Notes: generated by a model not told the origin, from the sequence alone. Shown: positions 37,860-48,567, counted from the stretch's first letter. The stretch: DNA of 64,000 nucleotides from Ophiosphaerella korrae (GCA_028456385.1 JALNQF010000026.1:248001-312000), one strand, 5' to 3'. Numbers and translations: made by a program.

Positions 37860-39768
37860 CTATGAAGAGCTTGTCCACCCCTTAATAGCGGCATCTACCT
37901 CCTTTCTGTATCGCTGCTGTCCCTCGCATTGCTCTAAGAACACCTTGTACTTCGCATCCAATAGGCCCTTCAGGTTCTTGTCCGCGATTGGCTTCACTAT
38001 CTTACCTGGCTTGCTAAATCGGTCCATAATATCCCACAGAGGCTCACTGTTCCCTTCCTTGTCGGTGCTGGCTGCCTTTGCTCCAAGCATAGCTGCACCA
38101 TGTACCACAGCGGCGTGGACATAACGGGGAATGAGAACTGGCATGTCGCAAGCCGTAGCCATGAGTTCCATGAGCAGGTTGTTTTGGCATTGTGATCCAG
38201 ACATGAATATCGATGAGATGACATGGCCGGACTTGTTCATAGCAGTGACAATTTGGTGTGTTTGCAGAGCGATGAACTCCATCGTTGCGTAATAGTAAAG
38301 TGCTAGCCCGTCGAGACTCTTGTCAGAGCTGAGCCCAATGACTGAGCCCTTCATGTTGGGATCAGCGACAGGCGAGCGATTTCCGAATAGGTCACCATAG
38401 AAGAAGAAGTGACGCCCTAACCAAGCAATGTGTGGTGCTTTTTCGTTCTCTGCCATATCGCGCAGGTGCTCATTCAGGTAGTCATAGATATTCGTGTTGT
38501 AGGTCTCTGCAACGGAGGTTGCTTCCTGGAACGCAGGATGTGTCTCGATGACGTGCTTCAAAAGTTCTCCTGTAGCACTCTGTCCACCCTCCGCCATCCA
38601 GAAGCCCGGTAAGAGCACGTCTCGGTACGGGCCCCAGACACCGTCCATGAAGACTGGGTCGCGGGACATGGCAAGGTGGCAGGTTGATGTGCCGGCGACA
38701 GCTGCAAGGCGTGTGAAGGCTTGAGAGACGTCGTTCTTGGGTACTTCCATATCAAGGGTGTCTTCGTTGAGTTTGACTTTGGCGCCGACAGTACCAATCC
38801 ATCCAGCATATGCATCAATTACGCCGCTACCGACTGCAATGCCAGGTGGCAGGCCCATGTCGGCGGCAGCCTTCTCACTCAGTATTCCCACCAGCTCACC
38901 AGCGGTTAGGTACCGTCCATTCTGCGTTTGGTTAGTTTAATGCTTCTCGATGAACGGGGCAGGACAAACCACTTTATCGACGCCTCCCATGCGTTTGAAA
39001 TCATCCTCCGCCAAATCCTCTAGACCGATCTCCTTGAGGAAATCCTCCTGCCAACCTTTGACACTGCCATCAACTCCGACAGGCACAAAGCCCTGCTTAC
39101 AGACTACACTGCAGAAACTCCGAGTCTCGTTGCCTGTGGCAATATGTGTGAGCGCATCAGTCAAGTCATAGAACTTGCAACGATCGAAGAGCTCCTTTGG
39201 CATGTTATTCTTTAGCCAGAGCACTTTTGGAATCTCCATCTCGATTGACATCTTTCCGCCGACATATCGGAGTAGATTGTGATTAGTCGCATTTATCTTA
39301 TTCGTCTCTTCCACAGGACGGTGGTCGAGCCACAGAATGATGTTGCGGTCGTTCCCATCTTTGTTGTCGAAGTTAGGCCCAGTAATAGTAACGGGCTCAT
39401 CGGTGTCGCTCGAGAAGACTGCAAGTGAACAAGTAGCGTCGAAGCCGATACCACGGATAGTATCGCGATCGATGTGATGTTGGTCTAGTGCTCGGCGGAC
39501 GGACGAGCAGATGCAGCGCCAAATGTCCGTTGTAGATTGTTCCTAACTAGTTAGCTGTCATCGGATCTCACATGCGATGGAGGTAAAACACATAGTAACC
39601 GGTCTGTGGTTGCCAAAGACCAATATTCTCTGAAGCCAGCCCAACAATATCGCCTTGATCGTTCATGATGCAGGCTCTAGCGCTGCCTGTTCCGACATCG
39701 ATACCAATGTAATGGTCGACATGAGGATGAAGCTCATTACGAGGATCGGTAGACATTTGTCGCGCCAT
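37860..39768 (-). CDS. FGGY-family carbohydrate kinase (ribulokinase-like)
   Basis: Model complement(join(37860..38921, 38970..39542, 39592..39768)), 603 aa. The N-terminal IGIDVGTGSARA is the FGGY phosphate-binding loop, and GIGFDATCSL carries a conserved substrate-side Asp. GSGVIDAYAGWIGTVGA contains the presumed catalytic Asp, and SGSQCQNNLLMELMA is the C-terminal FGGY signature region. The length and these motifs match the eukaryotic FGGY/YDR109C group, thought to phosphorylate ribulose-type ketoses or repair sugars; the exact substrate is inferred. I started at the ATG at 39768, because the upstream 67 residues of open frame are atypical. It is divergent from EMC10, 560 bp away. Confidence 0.92.
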
Positions 39769-40328
39769 GTCTACTGATATCAAACAAAGAAAATTTTGGG
39801 AAGAAAATGAAGGGAGCGAGAAGTGTCTGAAATCGTCTTGAAAGCTCAAAATAAATGTTGAGATACAGCACAACTTTCGGCGCAGGATGAGCTCATAGCA
39901 GCTATCAGAAGCTTTGGCAACATGGTGGGGGCGGGGCAAGGTGCTTAGTGACCCTGAGAATCTGAGCAATTGCGCCGAAGACGCTCAACTCGAGCGACCA
40001 TGATTGCCTAGCAGCTTTCCAGAAGGGTTGGAGAAATGTGGAGAGCGTCTCCGGATTCACTAATCTGGACATGCCGGATGCTATTGGCCGCCCAAGTCGC
40101 CACGTAAAGCAAAGCCACGTCTTGGGCTCACCGTATCAAGCAATTTCGGTCCGTGTAAAAGAAATATTATTCAAATACACAAACAGCGTGGGAGACGGGT
40201 GTATTGAAAGCATGGTGACGCGTCGGAGTGAATGCGTTTCGGCGCAACTATTTTCCGTGCCATCCAAGCTTCTTACCTCCAACTCCTTGACATGGCCGTT
40301 TGGTAACAACGTGATACCGCTAACCACA
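39769..40328. promoter_or_regulatory. Divergent promoter, FGGY kinase / EMC10
   Basis: A 560-bp region between two divergent starts. It must carry both promoters. No TATA box or known motif was identified. Confidence 0.4.
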
Positions 40329-40941
40329 ATGCTGCTCGCAAAGCTCCTCCTCCTGCCGATGGCGATCGCCTCGTCCGTGACACTCTACGTATCTTCAGTC
40401 CCTGTCTCCGATAACACGGCTGTCATCCCATCGCCTATTCCACTTGCGCAGATCGAGTACGATGCAGATCAATCAATAGGCACCCTAGCCTCTTACACGC
40501 CACCCACAGGCTCTTATGCTTCGGACCACCTCCTCCGTGTTGGATTATCAGATCCGAAGTCCGGCTCGTGGCGTGGCATTGTAACGTCAGCGGCTAGCTT
40601 CGCGAGCCAGTACCACAAGAAATTCATCATACATGTCGACGAGAAGGGTGAGCCATATCACATTGGCTTTGGTACAAGTGCAAAAGGAAGCGGCGGCGAG
40701 GTTGAGGTTGAGATTGTAAAGAAAAGTCCTGGGCCAAAGCCAGTGCTGAACAAGCCTATCGTGCTCAATGCCGAGGGCAAGGTGGAGTCAAAAGAGCCTG
40801 AGAAGAGCTTCTTCCAAAAGTATGTTGTGCTAGACGATGTTATTTGCGCAACTGGGAAACTAATCGTGTTGCAGATACTGGTGGGCTATTGCTCTATTCC
40901 TGGTTGTTCAATTGGTCGCAGGCGGAGGAGACGGCAAATAG
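40329..40941 (+). CDS. EMC10: ER membrane protein complex subunit 10
   Basis: Model join(40329..40819, 40875..40941), 185 aa. The N-terminus MLLAKLLLLPMAIASS is a signal peptide. A luminal beta-rich domain follows, then a Lys/Pro-rich segment and a C-terminal transmembrane helix WWAIALFLVVQLVA. The EMC inserts and stabilises multipass membrane proteins in the ER, and Emc10 is a luminal or membrane subunit. The 55-nt intron uses the strong donor GTATGT at 40820 with acceptor 40874; any other donor loses the TM helix. The start at 40329 was preferred over the frame's earlier ATG (40038) because it begins the signal peptide. It is divergent from the FGGY kinase. Confidence 0.9.
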
Positions 40942-41359
40942 ACTCGAAATAATGCGACGCATGGATTCAACCTTCGTGTTACTCATACACAACGATATCA
41001 TTTTACGCTCATAAAGTCTAAGGCGACTCAAAATCCGGCGCCAGACCTGATATTGAATGCCCGAAAGCCATTGCCTTTCTTTGGTTAATTGGGGAGGTTT
41101 TGGTATGAAAGAACCCGTTTCCGATCGGAATTGTACTATCATAAAAGATTGGACAGGGCATAATCTCGTGGAGGCTATTGGAATACTATTATATGTATGC
41201 CCTCGTGAGTGCGACGCTCCTGTTAGGTGCTAGCAATTCCAAATCTAACCGCTTGACTCCTTGCTCATGCAGAGAAGAGACTGCTTGGTCATTGCCAATC
41301 GTGAAAAGGGTATTATTGTACATTAAGTTCTTGATCGTTGAATTGTTCCGAGAGAACGT
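40942..41359. other. Convergent 3' spacer, EMC10 / RRM gene
   Basis: About 418 bp between two gene ends, AT-rich, consistent with overlapping or adjacent 3' UTRs. No gene is seen. Confidence 0.45.
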
Positions 41360-42262
41360 TTAGAATCGCCTGCGGGGTCCCCGTGGTGGTTCTCTGTGGC
41401 CACTGTCGCCAAAGCCATACCGTCCATCCTGGAAGCTACCGGAGCGGGTTGCTGCATTATTGTCAATGTCCATATCGTCATTGGACGGTTTTGTCAAGCG
41501 AGCATGCGGCGGCCGTGATTGCTGGCCCAGGGTTTCCTTGAGGTATACATAAAGCAGCCTGCCATCAGCCTGCCGAAGGTTTAGTTCCTCTCTGTGAGCT
41601 TGTCACACGTTACGCACCTTCTGGTTGTTGAATGTTGCAATGACGTTGTCGGCGCCCTCCTTGGTTACAACCTGGAGTTCGACCATGACCGTGGGCGCGG
41701 CAGAAAGCAATCTGCAGCCTAGTGTTTCTCCTGCATGAGGCGACATGACAGCTTCAATATCGGCTGCAGTTGTGCCTGGGGCAAAGTTGCTGGCAATGAC
41801 GGTATAGGGTCCTCCATTTGCGACACCCCTGATGTTGAAGCCTGGTGAATTGTTGTCGTGCGTGGGTGGGTTTTGGTTGCGATTGACGACTGATGCAAAT
41901 TTATCGTAAGTGCGGCTGTTGCGTTCGACCTGTGATGCAGGTACGGGGCGAGCAGGACCAGAACCGTGTGCTCTTGCGGCCGGGCCATTGGGGTTGTTGA
42001 GCTTGTGCAGATCGTGCTGCCATTTTCCGTCGATGCTCCCGGCAGGCTTTGCTGAGGACGAGCGCTTCTGCACTCCAGCCCCACCGCTTATGCGGCTTAA
42101 CAGCGTCGGTTTTTCCGATGTGTCTCGAGTGTTTCCGCCTGCTCCAGCGCCGGACGCGCCCGCCTTGCGCCCTCGTCCTAAGAATTCCTGCGCTAAGACC
42201 TCATTCTTCTTGCGCTCACGCTGCTGCTTTACAAAACTGGCGAATGAGTTAGCCTCGGTCAT
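41360..42262 (-). CDS. RNA-binding protein with one RRM and basic low-complexity regions
   Basis: Model complement(join(41360..41569, 41618..42262)), 284 aa. The start MTEANSF at 42262 is preferred over an upstream in-frame ATG at 42415. Residues 20-130 are basic and Gly/Ser/Pro-rich (LGRGRKAG, GGNTRD). An RRM-like fold follows (about 155-240): PYTVIASNFAPGTTAADIEAVM is beta1-alpha1, TVMVELQVVTKEGADNVIATF holds beta3-alpha2, and ADGRLLYVYLKE is beta4. RNP consensus residues are weak, as in Aly/REF or nucleoporin-type RRMs. The C-terminus is DGRYGFGDSGHREPPRGPRRRF. It is probably an mRNA-processing or export factor. The intron has GTGCGT/CGGCAG ends. Its start lies about 200 bp from a plus-strand spliced transcript. 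Confidence 0.82.
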
Positions 42263-42498
42263 GGTTGGTGATGGTATACAAGGCCAACGACAGGCGCGCG
42301 TTGAACAAGACCCAGAAGCCACCTCCAAAAGTTGTTGTTGTTGCGCCGCACTAAGGGTGCTCGAGAGCTTGGACCGCCGGCTAAACAAAACGCCGGCGCG
42401 AAAAGACCCCTTCAAAACTTGGAGAATCTCGACCTTTGTTTTCTTACATCACAACGCGTTCTTGGTAAGTCAACTCCTCGCTCCCATCCTACTTCTAT

Positions 42499-42571
42499 AT
42501 GACGAACATTCGTGTCGCCCCTATCATAAACTCTATGTTGATCGACCACCCAAGCCAAACGGGATTGCTGA
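42499..42571 (+). ncRNA. Box C/D-like element A (intronic)
   Basis: ATGACGA (C-box-like, 42499-42505) and CTGA (42568-42571) are 73 nt apart inside the first putative intron. The 3' part CGACCA..CCAA...AAAC..GATT.CTGATTACTTC resembles element B, suggesting duplication. There is no clear terminal stem. The snoRNA interpretation is tentative. Confidence 0.3.
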
Positions 42572-42668
42572 TTACTTCCAACATTGACTTTTCAAACTCT
42601 ACACTTTTTTGGAGCCTTGCTAACAGTCCCAAGATAACAAGTATGCGATGTAAAGCCTCCACCTCGTA

Positions 42669-42754
42669 GTCCGATGAGGGTTAGCATATGCAAGCCAGTG
42701 TGTCTTTCTCTTTCCGGGAGGACAATGCCTCGGATCGGCCAAACCTCATCGGAC
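42669..42754. repeat. 11-bp perfect inverted repeat (stem-loop candidate)
   Basis: GTCCGATGAGG at 42669-42679 pairs perfectly with CCTCATCGGAC at 42744-42754, with a 64-nt loop. It lies within the putative spliced non-coding transcript. Confidence 0.8.
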
Positions 42755-42805
42755 GACGACTCACATTTCCAGGTCAGTTCATTTTCCATTTCCGCCACCA
42801 TTTCT

Positions 42806-42873
42806 ATGATGAGCAATATATACTATCAAATTCCGACCATACCAATGGGGAGTAAACAAGTTCGATTACCTGA
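42806..42873 (+). ncRNA. Box C/D-like element B (intronic)
   Basis: A perfect C box ATGATGA (42806-42812) and CTGA (42870-42873) are 68 nt apart, in the putative intron 42773-42944. The D-box context GATTACCTGATTACTTC matches element A. No terminal stem is obvious. Confidence 0.35.
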
Positions 42874-43013
42874 TTACTTCATTACACTATCGTCTCGACA
42901 AGTCCTTGAGGCCCGTTGCTGACTCCGTCATAGCTAACTCTTAGTGTCTTCGCCCTTTGCGCTGCCCTAAACTATAGATTTACTGGTACGTTTCGGCACC
43001 CTCTACTACTCCT

Positions 43014-43108
43014 TGCGATGATGATACACTTATACTCCATGCTAACTCCAGAAGAGGTTCGCCTCAATGCTGGAACAACTATATGCTTTTCATCTTTCTT
43101 CTGATGCA
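43014..43108 (+). ncRNA. Box C/D-like element C
   Basis: C box ATGATGA (43018-43024) and D box CTGA (43101-43104) are flanked by TGCG and TGCA, which can form a 4-bp terminal stem with one G-U pair. It lies between the GTACGT donor at 42986 and the acceptor at 43157. Confidence 0.35.
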
Positions 43109-43680
43109 CTTTTTACATACTCTTGCCGTTGCTCATATTCCTGTGCTTTGCTAACAGTTGAGAAGTAGATTCATAGCTTCTCAAGGTTCTACCTGCCATC
43201 CGACGTGTACTAGATACAATTGTTGTCTTCCCTCCTATATGTGCCTCGTGCCGCTCAATGCTCTGCTGTAGCCTGCTAGAGGGTTGACAATGGAATGATG
43301 AGATGCTTAAAATGGAATGTAACTGTAGCTGTGCTCAACGAGAGATTATGACAACCGGACACGGCCAGCCAAGTCTTTCGTGTACAAACTCTAGGACCTT
43401 GTGCTCGTCGAATAGCTCTAGTTATCTACAAATTAAGTAATTTGTTGACCGTTGGTGTTTTCGATACTGGACAGCAGGTGAAACATAATCTACCGAGTCT
43501 CGGAATATTTGGAGCCAGTGTCTGTGCCTCGGAATTATGTTTCGCTATCGGTTGTGCATGTGCATGACATGGCATCGGAGTTAATCGCGCCATCTCCGAT
43601 AGTCTGATGCAACTCCCAAATTTATCTACCCAACTTCTTTCACTCTATCTATTGTCACAAGAATTTGAACACCCGTCAAC

Positions 43681-44834
43681 ATGGCAACCAAACTTGAAGA
43701 GGCAAATACCGCACCCGCCGACAGTGCTGGCCGAGTCGAAGGTGCAAGCGCAGAGTCGAACGTAGAGAAGCAATTGGAGAAGCCGCAGGAGACTGTGCTA
43801 GCAAGTGAGACCAGCGAGAACAAATTTGACAAGGCAATGGAAGGTCTAGGCGAGCTCTCTCTCGCTGACAAGGACAAGGAGGCTCTTGGACAGACCGATA
43901 AAGAGCCAGAAGCATATGCCACAGATGCCGCACCCACCAGTGGCCCAGTCTGGCCCGAAACCGCGCCCGAGCATTCCCTCACCAAGTTTTACAACATATT
44001 TGAAGAGCTTGTAGCGGAAGCCCAACATACCGAAGTGTATGGCATTCAACTGTCCAAGGCCAACGCCTTCCACACCAAGCTCATCCTACAGAAGTTCTTG
44101 CGTGCAAACCAGAACGACTTGGACAAGGCAAAACAGCAGTTGCTCGACACGCTGAAATGGCGCAAAGAATTTGACCCCATTAAAGCCGCAGACGAGACTT
44201 TTGACAAGACTAAATTCGGAGGCCTAGGCTACGTCCTCGAAGTCGAAGGCGTCCCTGAGAGCAAGAATGCAAAGGACATCGCAACGTTCAACATCTACGG
44301 GGCGGTCCTCGACAAGAAAGCTACTTTTGGCGATCTAGAAGGGTACGTTTTACTTCTTTACCTACTACCCATCCAGCCGCTAACCACCGCCCCAACAGCT
44401 TCCTCCGCTGGCGCGTCGGCCTGATGGAAAAGTCGGTGCAAAAGCTCAACCTCAGCGCCGCCACCGTCCCCATTCCCAACTACGGCGAGGGCCCCGACCA
44501 ATACCAGGGCTTCCAGATCCACGACTACTTGCAGGTCTCGTTCCTGCGCCAGGACGCACACGTCAAGGCCGCAACTACCAAGACCATCGAAATGCTCGGC
44601 AGGTACTACCCAGAGACGCTGTCGCGCAAGTTCTTCGTCAACGTGCCCGTCATCATGGGTTGGGTGTATACGGCTGCGAAGCTCGTTGTGTCCAAGGAGA
44701 CGGCGAAGAAGTTTGCTGTCTTGAGCTACGGAAATCAGTTGGTGGCGGAGCTGGGCCCGAATATTCCCACTGTGTATGGGGGCACGAAGGAGGGGCTGGA
44801 GAGTATTGCTGAGGGGATGAAGGTTGCAGAGTGA
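43681..44834 (+). CDS. SFH5: Phosphatidylinositol transfer protein SFH5 (Sec14 family)
   Basis: Model join(43681..44342, 44399..44834), 365 aa. After about 110 acidic, low-complexity residues comes a CRAL-TRIO N-terminal helix region (HTKLILQKFLRANQNDLDKAKQQLL) and the Sec14 lipid-binding domain with RVGLMEKSVQKL, YQGFQIHDYLQVSFL, YYPETLSRKFFVNVP and IPTVYGG. SFH5 is the non-classical Sec14 homologue that moves phosphatidylinositol between membranes, in the cytosol and at the ER periphery; yeast and fungal SFH5 can also bind haem. The intron (GTACGT...CAACAG) restores GFLRWR in phase. The length is longer than yeast Sfh5 because of the N-terminal tail. Confidence 0.92.
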
Positions 44835-45005
44835 ACATGCGTCGACAAGGCTGCGTTGATGAACGGAGGCGATATACCCTACTTTGCTTGGCGAGATGCA
44901 AATGCGCAAAGATTGTTTAATAGTTATACACACTAATCAAGAATTTAGACAGAAAACACATGCTCAAATACATGGTATCATAACTCGTATTGGCAAGATG
45001 AGTCT

Positions 45006-46595
45006 TTACTCTTTCTTGTCTCCGTCTGCCCTCCCTTCCCTCGCACGATCAACCCAGCCCTCGCCGCGCAGCACGCCCAAGCTCTTGCGCGCAACACCAC
45101 TACTTACCGTCCGCGGCGAAACCTCGTACAGAACGTTAACCGCGCCTAAGCTCAGCACGAACAACAGCACATCGCCGTTCTTCACGCCCCTCCACCAACC
45201 CCTCTTCGCGCCGACTTTCCACAACGAGTCAATCGACAGCCTCAGTGTGTACAAGAAATTTGCGCGGCCGCGTCTGCGCTCGAGAAAGGCGCACAAGCCG
45301 CCGAAGAAGCCGCCAAGGAACCAGCGCTGGGTGGGGATGAAGGTGCGAGGCAGGATATGTGAGAAGAGGCAGATGGAGCCCCAGCTGGTGCCGATGGCGC
45401 CGGAGAGGAAGAGCGACATGCTGAGGATGCTTTTGGCGAGTTTGTTGAGGGCGGGGAGGGGGGAGTCGAGGAAAGTGCGGTAGCGGGCGAGGCTCATAGC
45501 TGTGAAGTAGAGGGTGAAGAAGCGGGCGATTTTGGGGAAGGCTTGGATCCAGTACTGGACGTAGGTGCGCAGACATGAGGGGTCCTGGGGGTGTAAGAGG
45601 GCGCAGGAGAGTGATTTGATGGCGGGGTGTGCGGGGGAGGTAATTGCAGATATAGAAGCCAGGCCGCGTGGGAGCGTCTCGTGATTGGGAAATAGAATTG
45701 GAGAGGTAAAGGGGGGCCAACGTAGTTTGGAGATGTCGGCTAAGCTGTCGACAATTTCGTATGTGCCTGGCCAAGGTGCGCTTGCGGGATAATCGGCAGG
45801 CCGTTGTTGGATGTACTCAGGCGAGTTCTTCATAATCAGGCCTCCGAAAGAGGCAGGGAAGCAGTCACGATCAAAGACAAAAGCATGAAGCAGTTGGCCG
45901 CAGGCTACCGGCATGATCATCCAAGAGCCGAACCAAGACGGCCTGTTCTTGAAGTATCCAAGTTCCTCCAAGTAATTGTATGCGAATTCTGCTGCTCGTG
46001 TGAACAGATATATCGCTATTGTAATGCGCAATTGGTCACCGGGGTAGACGGCAAGGAAGAAGCCAGCCAAACTAGAACCAATTGCGGGTGCAAGTTTCGA
46101 CGTCAAGGAGCGTGCAATGCGCGGGTTGCGTCGTCGGAAGGCCCGGGCATCATTAGAGAGCAAGCTTTCGCGAAGACGGATAAAGAAGCGGCGCAGAAGT
46201 CTGTGAAAGAGAAGAATGAGGGCAAGTGAGCTGCTCAGGCGAACATTGGGCGACTTCCAGACGGGCAGGCGCGGCTGCTTCTTCACCTGACCTCGCGCTA
46301 TCAGCTTAGTCGAGATGAAGTCCCATATCTTCAGCCCCGAGAAGGTTGCGATGCCCAACCGCAGGGACGCGCGGACGGCAGCAACGTTGTAATCATCCGG
46401 GCCCTTGGAGATGGCATCGAATCGCTTGGGAGTCGGAGTACGCCTTTTCACCACGGGTGCGCGCGAAAGGAGGTACTGGTGAAGCAGTTGGTACTCCTTT
46501 GCGCTGATTGTGTAGCGCAGCGCATTGCGAAGCACCGGATCCATCGGTTTCGCATTGCTGGACTGGCCTGGTGGCGGTGCACCCGAGGACGACAT
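45006..46595 (-). CDS. Multi-pass membrane protein, TMEM135-like
   Basis: Single exon, 529 aa. Several hydrophobic segments occur: SSSLALILLFHRLLRRFF (about 120), IGSSLAGFFLAVYPG (about 172), SWMIMPVACGQLLHAFVF (about 228), RFFTLYFTAMSLARY and ILSMSLFLSGAIGTSWGSICLF, then WFLGGFFGGLCAFLERRRGR and DVLLFVLSLGAVNVLYE. Conserved Cys-containing blocks in the middle (CALLHPQDPSCLRTY) fit filamentous-fungal relatives of transmembrane protein 135, linked in animals to peroxisomal and mitochondrial function. Localisation here is not shown. The start at 46595 is the first ATG of the frame. It converges with SFH5, with gene ends about 170 bp apart. Confidence 0.75.
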   Translation of the reverse strand: MSSSGAPPPGQSSNAKPMDPVLRNALRYTISAKEYQLLHQYLLSRAPVVKRRTPTPKRFDAISKGPDDYNVAAVRASLRLGIATFSGLKIWDFISTKLIARGQVKKQPRLPVWKSPNVRLSSSLALILLFHRLLRRFFIRLRESLLSNDARAFRRRNPRIARSLTSKLAPAIGSSLAGFFLAVYPGDQLRITIAIYLFTRAAEFAYNYLEELGYFKNRPSWFGSWMIMPVACGQLLHAFVFDRDCFPASFGGLIMKNSPEYIQQRPADYPASAPWPGTYEIVDSLADISKLRWPPFTSPILFPNHETLPRGLASISAITSPAHPAIKSLSCALLHPQDPSCLRTYVQYWIQAFPKIARFFTLYFTAMSLARYRTFLDSPLPALNKLAKSILSMSLFLSGAIGTSWGSICLFSHILPRTFIPTQRWFLGGFFGGLCAFLERRRGRANFLYTLRLSIDSLWKVGAKRGWWRGVKNGDVLLFVLSLGAVNVLYEVSPRTVSSGVARKSLGVLRGEGWVDRAREGRADGDKKE

Positions 46596-47230
46596 GTTGA
46601 CGATGTTATTGGGGTCGGACAGCAGCGGTGACCATGGCTTGATTTCAAGGGGCCAGCGCGGTTGTTGTTGTGCTTGTTGTTGTGCCAGGGAAGCTAGCCA
46701 TCAAGAAGGAAGTTGCATGACGTAAATTACCTCGGCATCCGGCCTCATCCCAACCTGGCCATGTTCACATGCGATACAATGCACAATACACATATGTGTG
46801 TTGAATGCTAGCGACATGACTAAATGAAGCAAACAGTTGAAGCAAACAGCATGATAGAGAGATAAGCACCCAAAGCCGGATAGCCACGTGGCAATTAGGT
46901 CTAAATATATCTACAAATAATCTATACATGCAACAACACACAACCGTAAGAGTACGACGCTCTAATGATTATCTCGCCATGCCTTCATAACAGCTGGTAG
47001 CATCATACGGACATCGTCGTCTAACCATACAATCCAATTTGAGCCTGTCTAGGTAGTCCTTGCATACTCCATTCCGTGTTTCGCTGACAATTTAGGTGAA
47101 ATACAGTGACCCTCGCCAACAAGAGGATCAACAAATGGCGCCAAAAGAGATGAATCCAGTCTATAGAATAAGCAAATGCAGCTGATCCAGGCCAGTCTAG
47201 TCATCCTTACCTGCACAAATCTTGTTAGAT
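46596..47230. other. Spacer upstream of TMEM135-like gene
   Basis: About 635 bp, AT-rich in the middle. It holds the promoter of the TMEM135-like gene and the 3' UTR of the deaminase gene. No gene is seen. Confidence 0.4.
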
Positions 47231-48567
47231 TTAGCCCAAAATCCGAGCACTCATACAAGTCGTTGGTGAGTCTTCAAGCGCCTCCATTGACAGAGGCGTC
47301 TTCACATCGTCGTTGGACAGGCGAGCACTCATTGGCTCCAAGAGCGGACTGGCGGAGCGAGAGATGCTGAATTGCGGCACCGTCAAAGCGAGACCGTTGG
47401 CACGAGGCGTGGGGGCCAATACTGCACCCTCATCGATCAAGGAGTCACGCTTGCGAGGAAGTTTCTGCCGGAACCCGAGTTCGTTGCCGACCATTTCGAT
47501 ACTCTTGAAATACTTTTTCATTATCAGCACAAAGTCTCAAGCCACAGAGTATGGGTTATGCATACCTTAACGGTCTTGACCCGCAGCTCGAGCGTGGCGT
47601 CCTCATCAACCACAATCAGTGGATGCGGATGCAGTTGCAAGCTGGATAGTGTCCACATGTGGTTCACACCGCCTTCGATGCATTTCTGTAAGGCCCAGGC
47701 TTTGTGTGCACCAGTAATAATGATCACAACTTCGCGCGCCTAAACACTGTGAGACAAGGTTCGGGTGTGCGAAAGTGGTGTGCTTACATCCAACACTGTT
47801 TGCACTCCAACGGTCAGAGCCATTCGGGGCACTTGGTCCAGGTTATTCCCGAAGAATCTTGAGTTGGCCAGAATGGTTTCGTACGCAAGGGTTTTTACGC
47901 GCGTGCGAGATGTCAGACTGGACCCGGGTTCGTTAAATGCAATGTGTCCATCGGGTCCAATGCCGCCGAGGAAGAGCTCAATGCCTCCTACTTGTTGAAT
48001 CTTTTCTTCATACTGCTGGCATTCAACCTCTAAGTCGGGTGCGTTTCCATTGAGGATGTTGATGTTGTCCGGTTTCACATCGACATGAGAGAAAAAGTGT
48101 TTGTACATGAAACTGTGATAGCTTTCTGGGTGGTCCCGTGGAATCCCAACATATTCGTCCTGCTCTGGTCAGATATGCTTGCTTGGGCAAAAGACTCGCG
48201 TAACACGTAAAGGCAAGGGTGTGGCAAAGGCAGGGCAGTGATCCTTACCATGTTGAAAGTAACCACATTGCGAAACGAGACTTCGCCAGCTTTGTGGCGC
48301 TGAACAAGATTCTGGTAGATCAATACAGGACTGCTTCCTGTGGGCAGGCCCAAGACAAAGGGTCGTTCTGGAGAAGGATTGAATGCTTTGATGCGTTCTA
48401 TGCGACACGATTAGTAGGCTGTGGGCGCGTGCCAGGGAGCAGCAGACACACCAATTACATAGTCGGCAATGTACTTAGACGCATCCTGGGAGTTGTCCCT
48501 GATGATGAGCCGCCTAGATGGGGTTAGTGTGCTGTTGTGGAGGGAGGGGTATTGCATGTGCATACAT
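47231..48567 (-). CDS. Glucosamine-6-phosphate deaminase (isomerase)
   Basis: Model complement(join(47231..47512, 47566..47739, 47788..48159, 48249..48397, 48452..48513, 48566..48567)), 346 aa. It converts glucosamine-6-phosphate to fructose-6-phosphate plus ammonia, in the cytosol, the last step of N-acetylglucosamine use. Motifs: LGLPTGSSP (sugar-phosphate loop), DEYVGIP, the catalytic [15 protein letters not shown], and ITGAHKA. The body (to about residue 270) matches NagB enzymes; a Ser/Pro-rich tail of about 75 residues follows. The start codon is split: exon 1 gives AT and exon 2 gives G CGG CTC, reading MRLIIRDN, with GTATGC donor and CACTAAC...TAG acceptor. A further 3' intron beyond TAA 47231 is possible. 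The UNC93-like and hexokinase genes follow. Confidence 0.92.

Larger units (their letters stand above)
42421..43168 (+). ncRNA. Candidate spliced transcript, ORF-poor, possible snoRNA host gene
   Basis: This region has a dense series of plus-strand splice signals. Donors: TTG|GTAAGT at 42465, GTATGC near 42641, CAG|GTCAGT at 42773, CTG|GTACGT at 42986. Acceptors preceded by CTAAC or CTAAA: 42626 (TTGCTAACAG), 42944 (GCTAACTCTTAG), 42977 (CTAAACTATAG), 43051 (GCTAACTCCAG), 43157 (TTGCTAACAG). No frame gives a protein I recognise; the best short product, MPRIGQTSSDDD with an exon from 43052, is 54 aa. Introns contain box C/D-like elements (see separate entries). The start, exact exon set and end are inferred. 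RNA evidence would decide between a snoRNA host and a small spliced gene. Confidence 0.45.

Noticed and set aside
41910..42587. 225-aa plus-strand ORF
   Set aside because: It runs antisense through the RRM gene and its composition follows the complement. The real gene is on the minus strand.
42725..43168. 54-aa spliced ORF (MPRIGQTSSDDD plus an exon from 43052)
   Set aside because: It keeps frame and has consensus splice signals, but skips the alternative acceptors in between and has no recognisable domain. I list the locus as a possible non-coding transcript instead.
43281..43345. A further ATGATGA box near 43295 as a fourth C/D element
   Set aside because: No CTGA lies within the next 130 nt, so no D box pairs with it.
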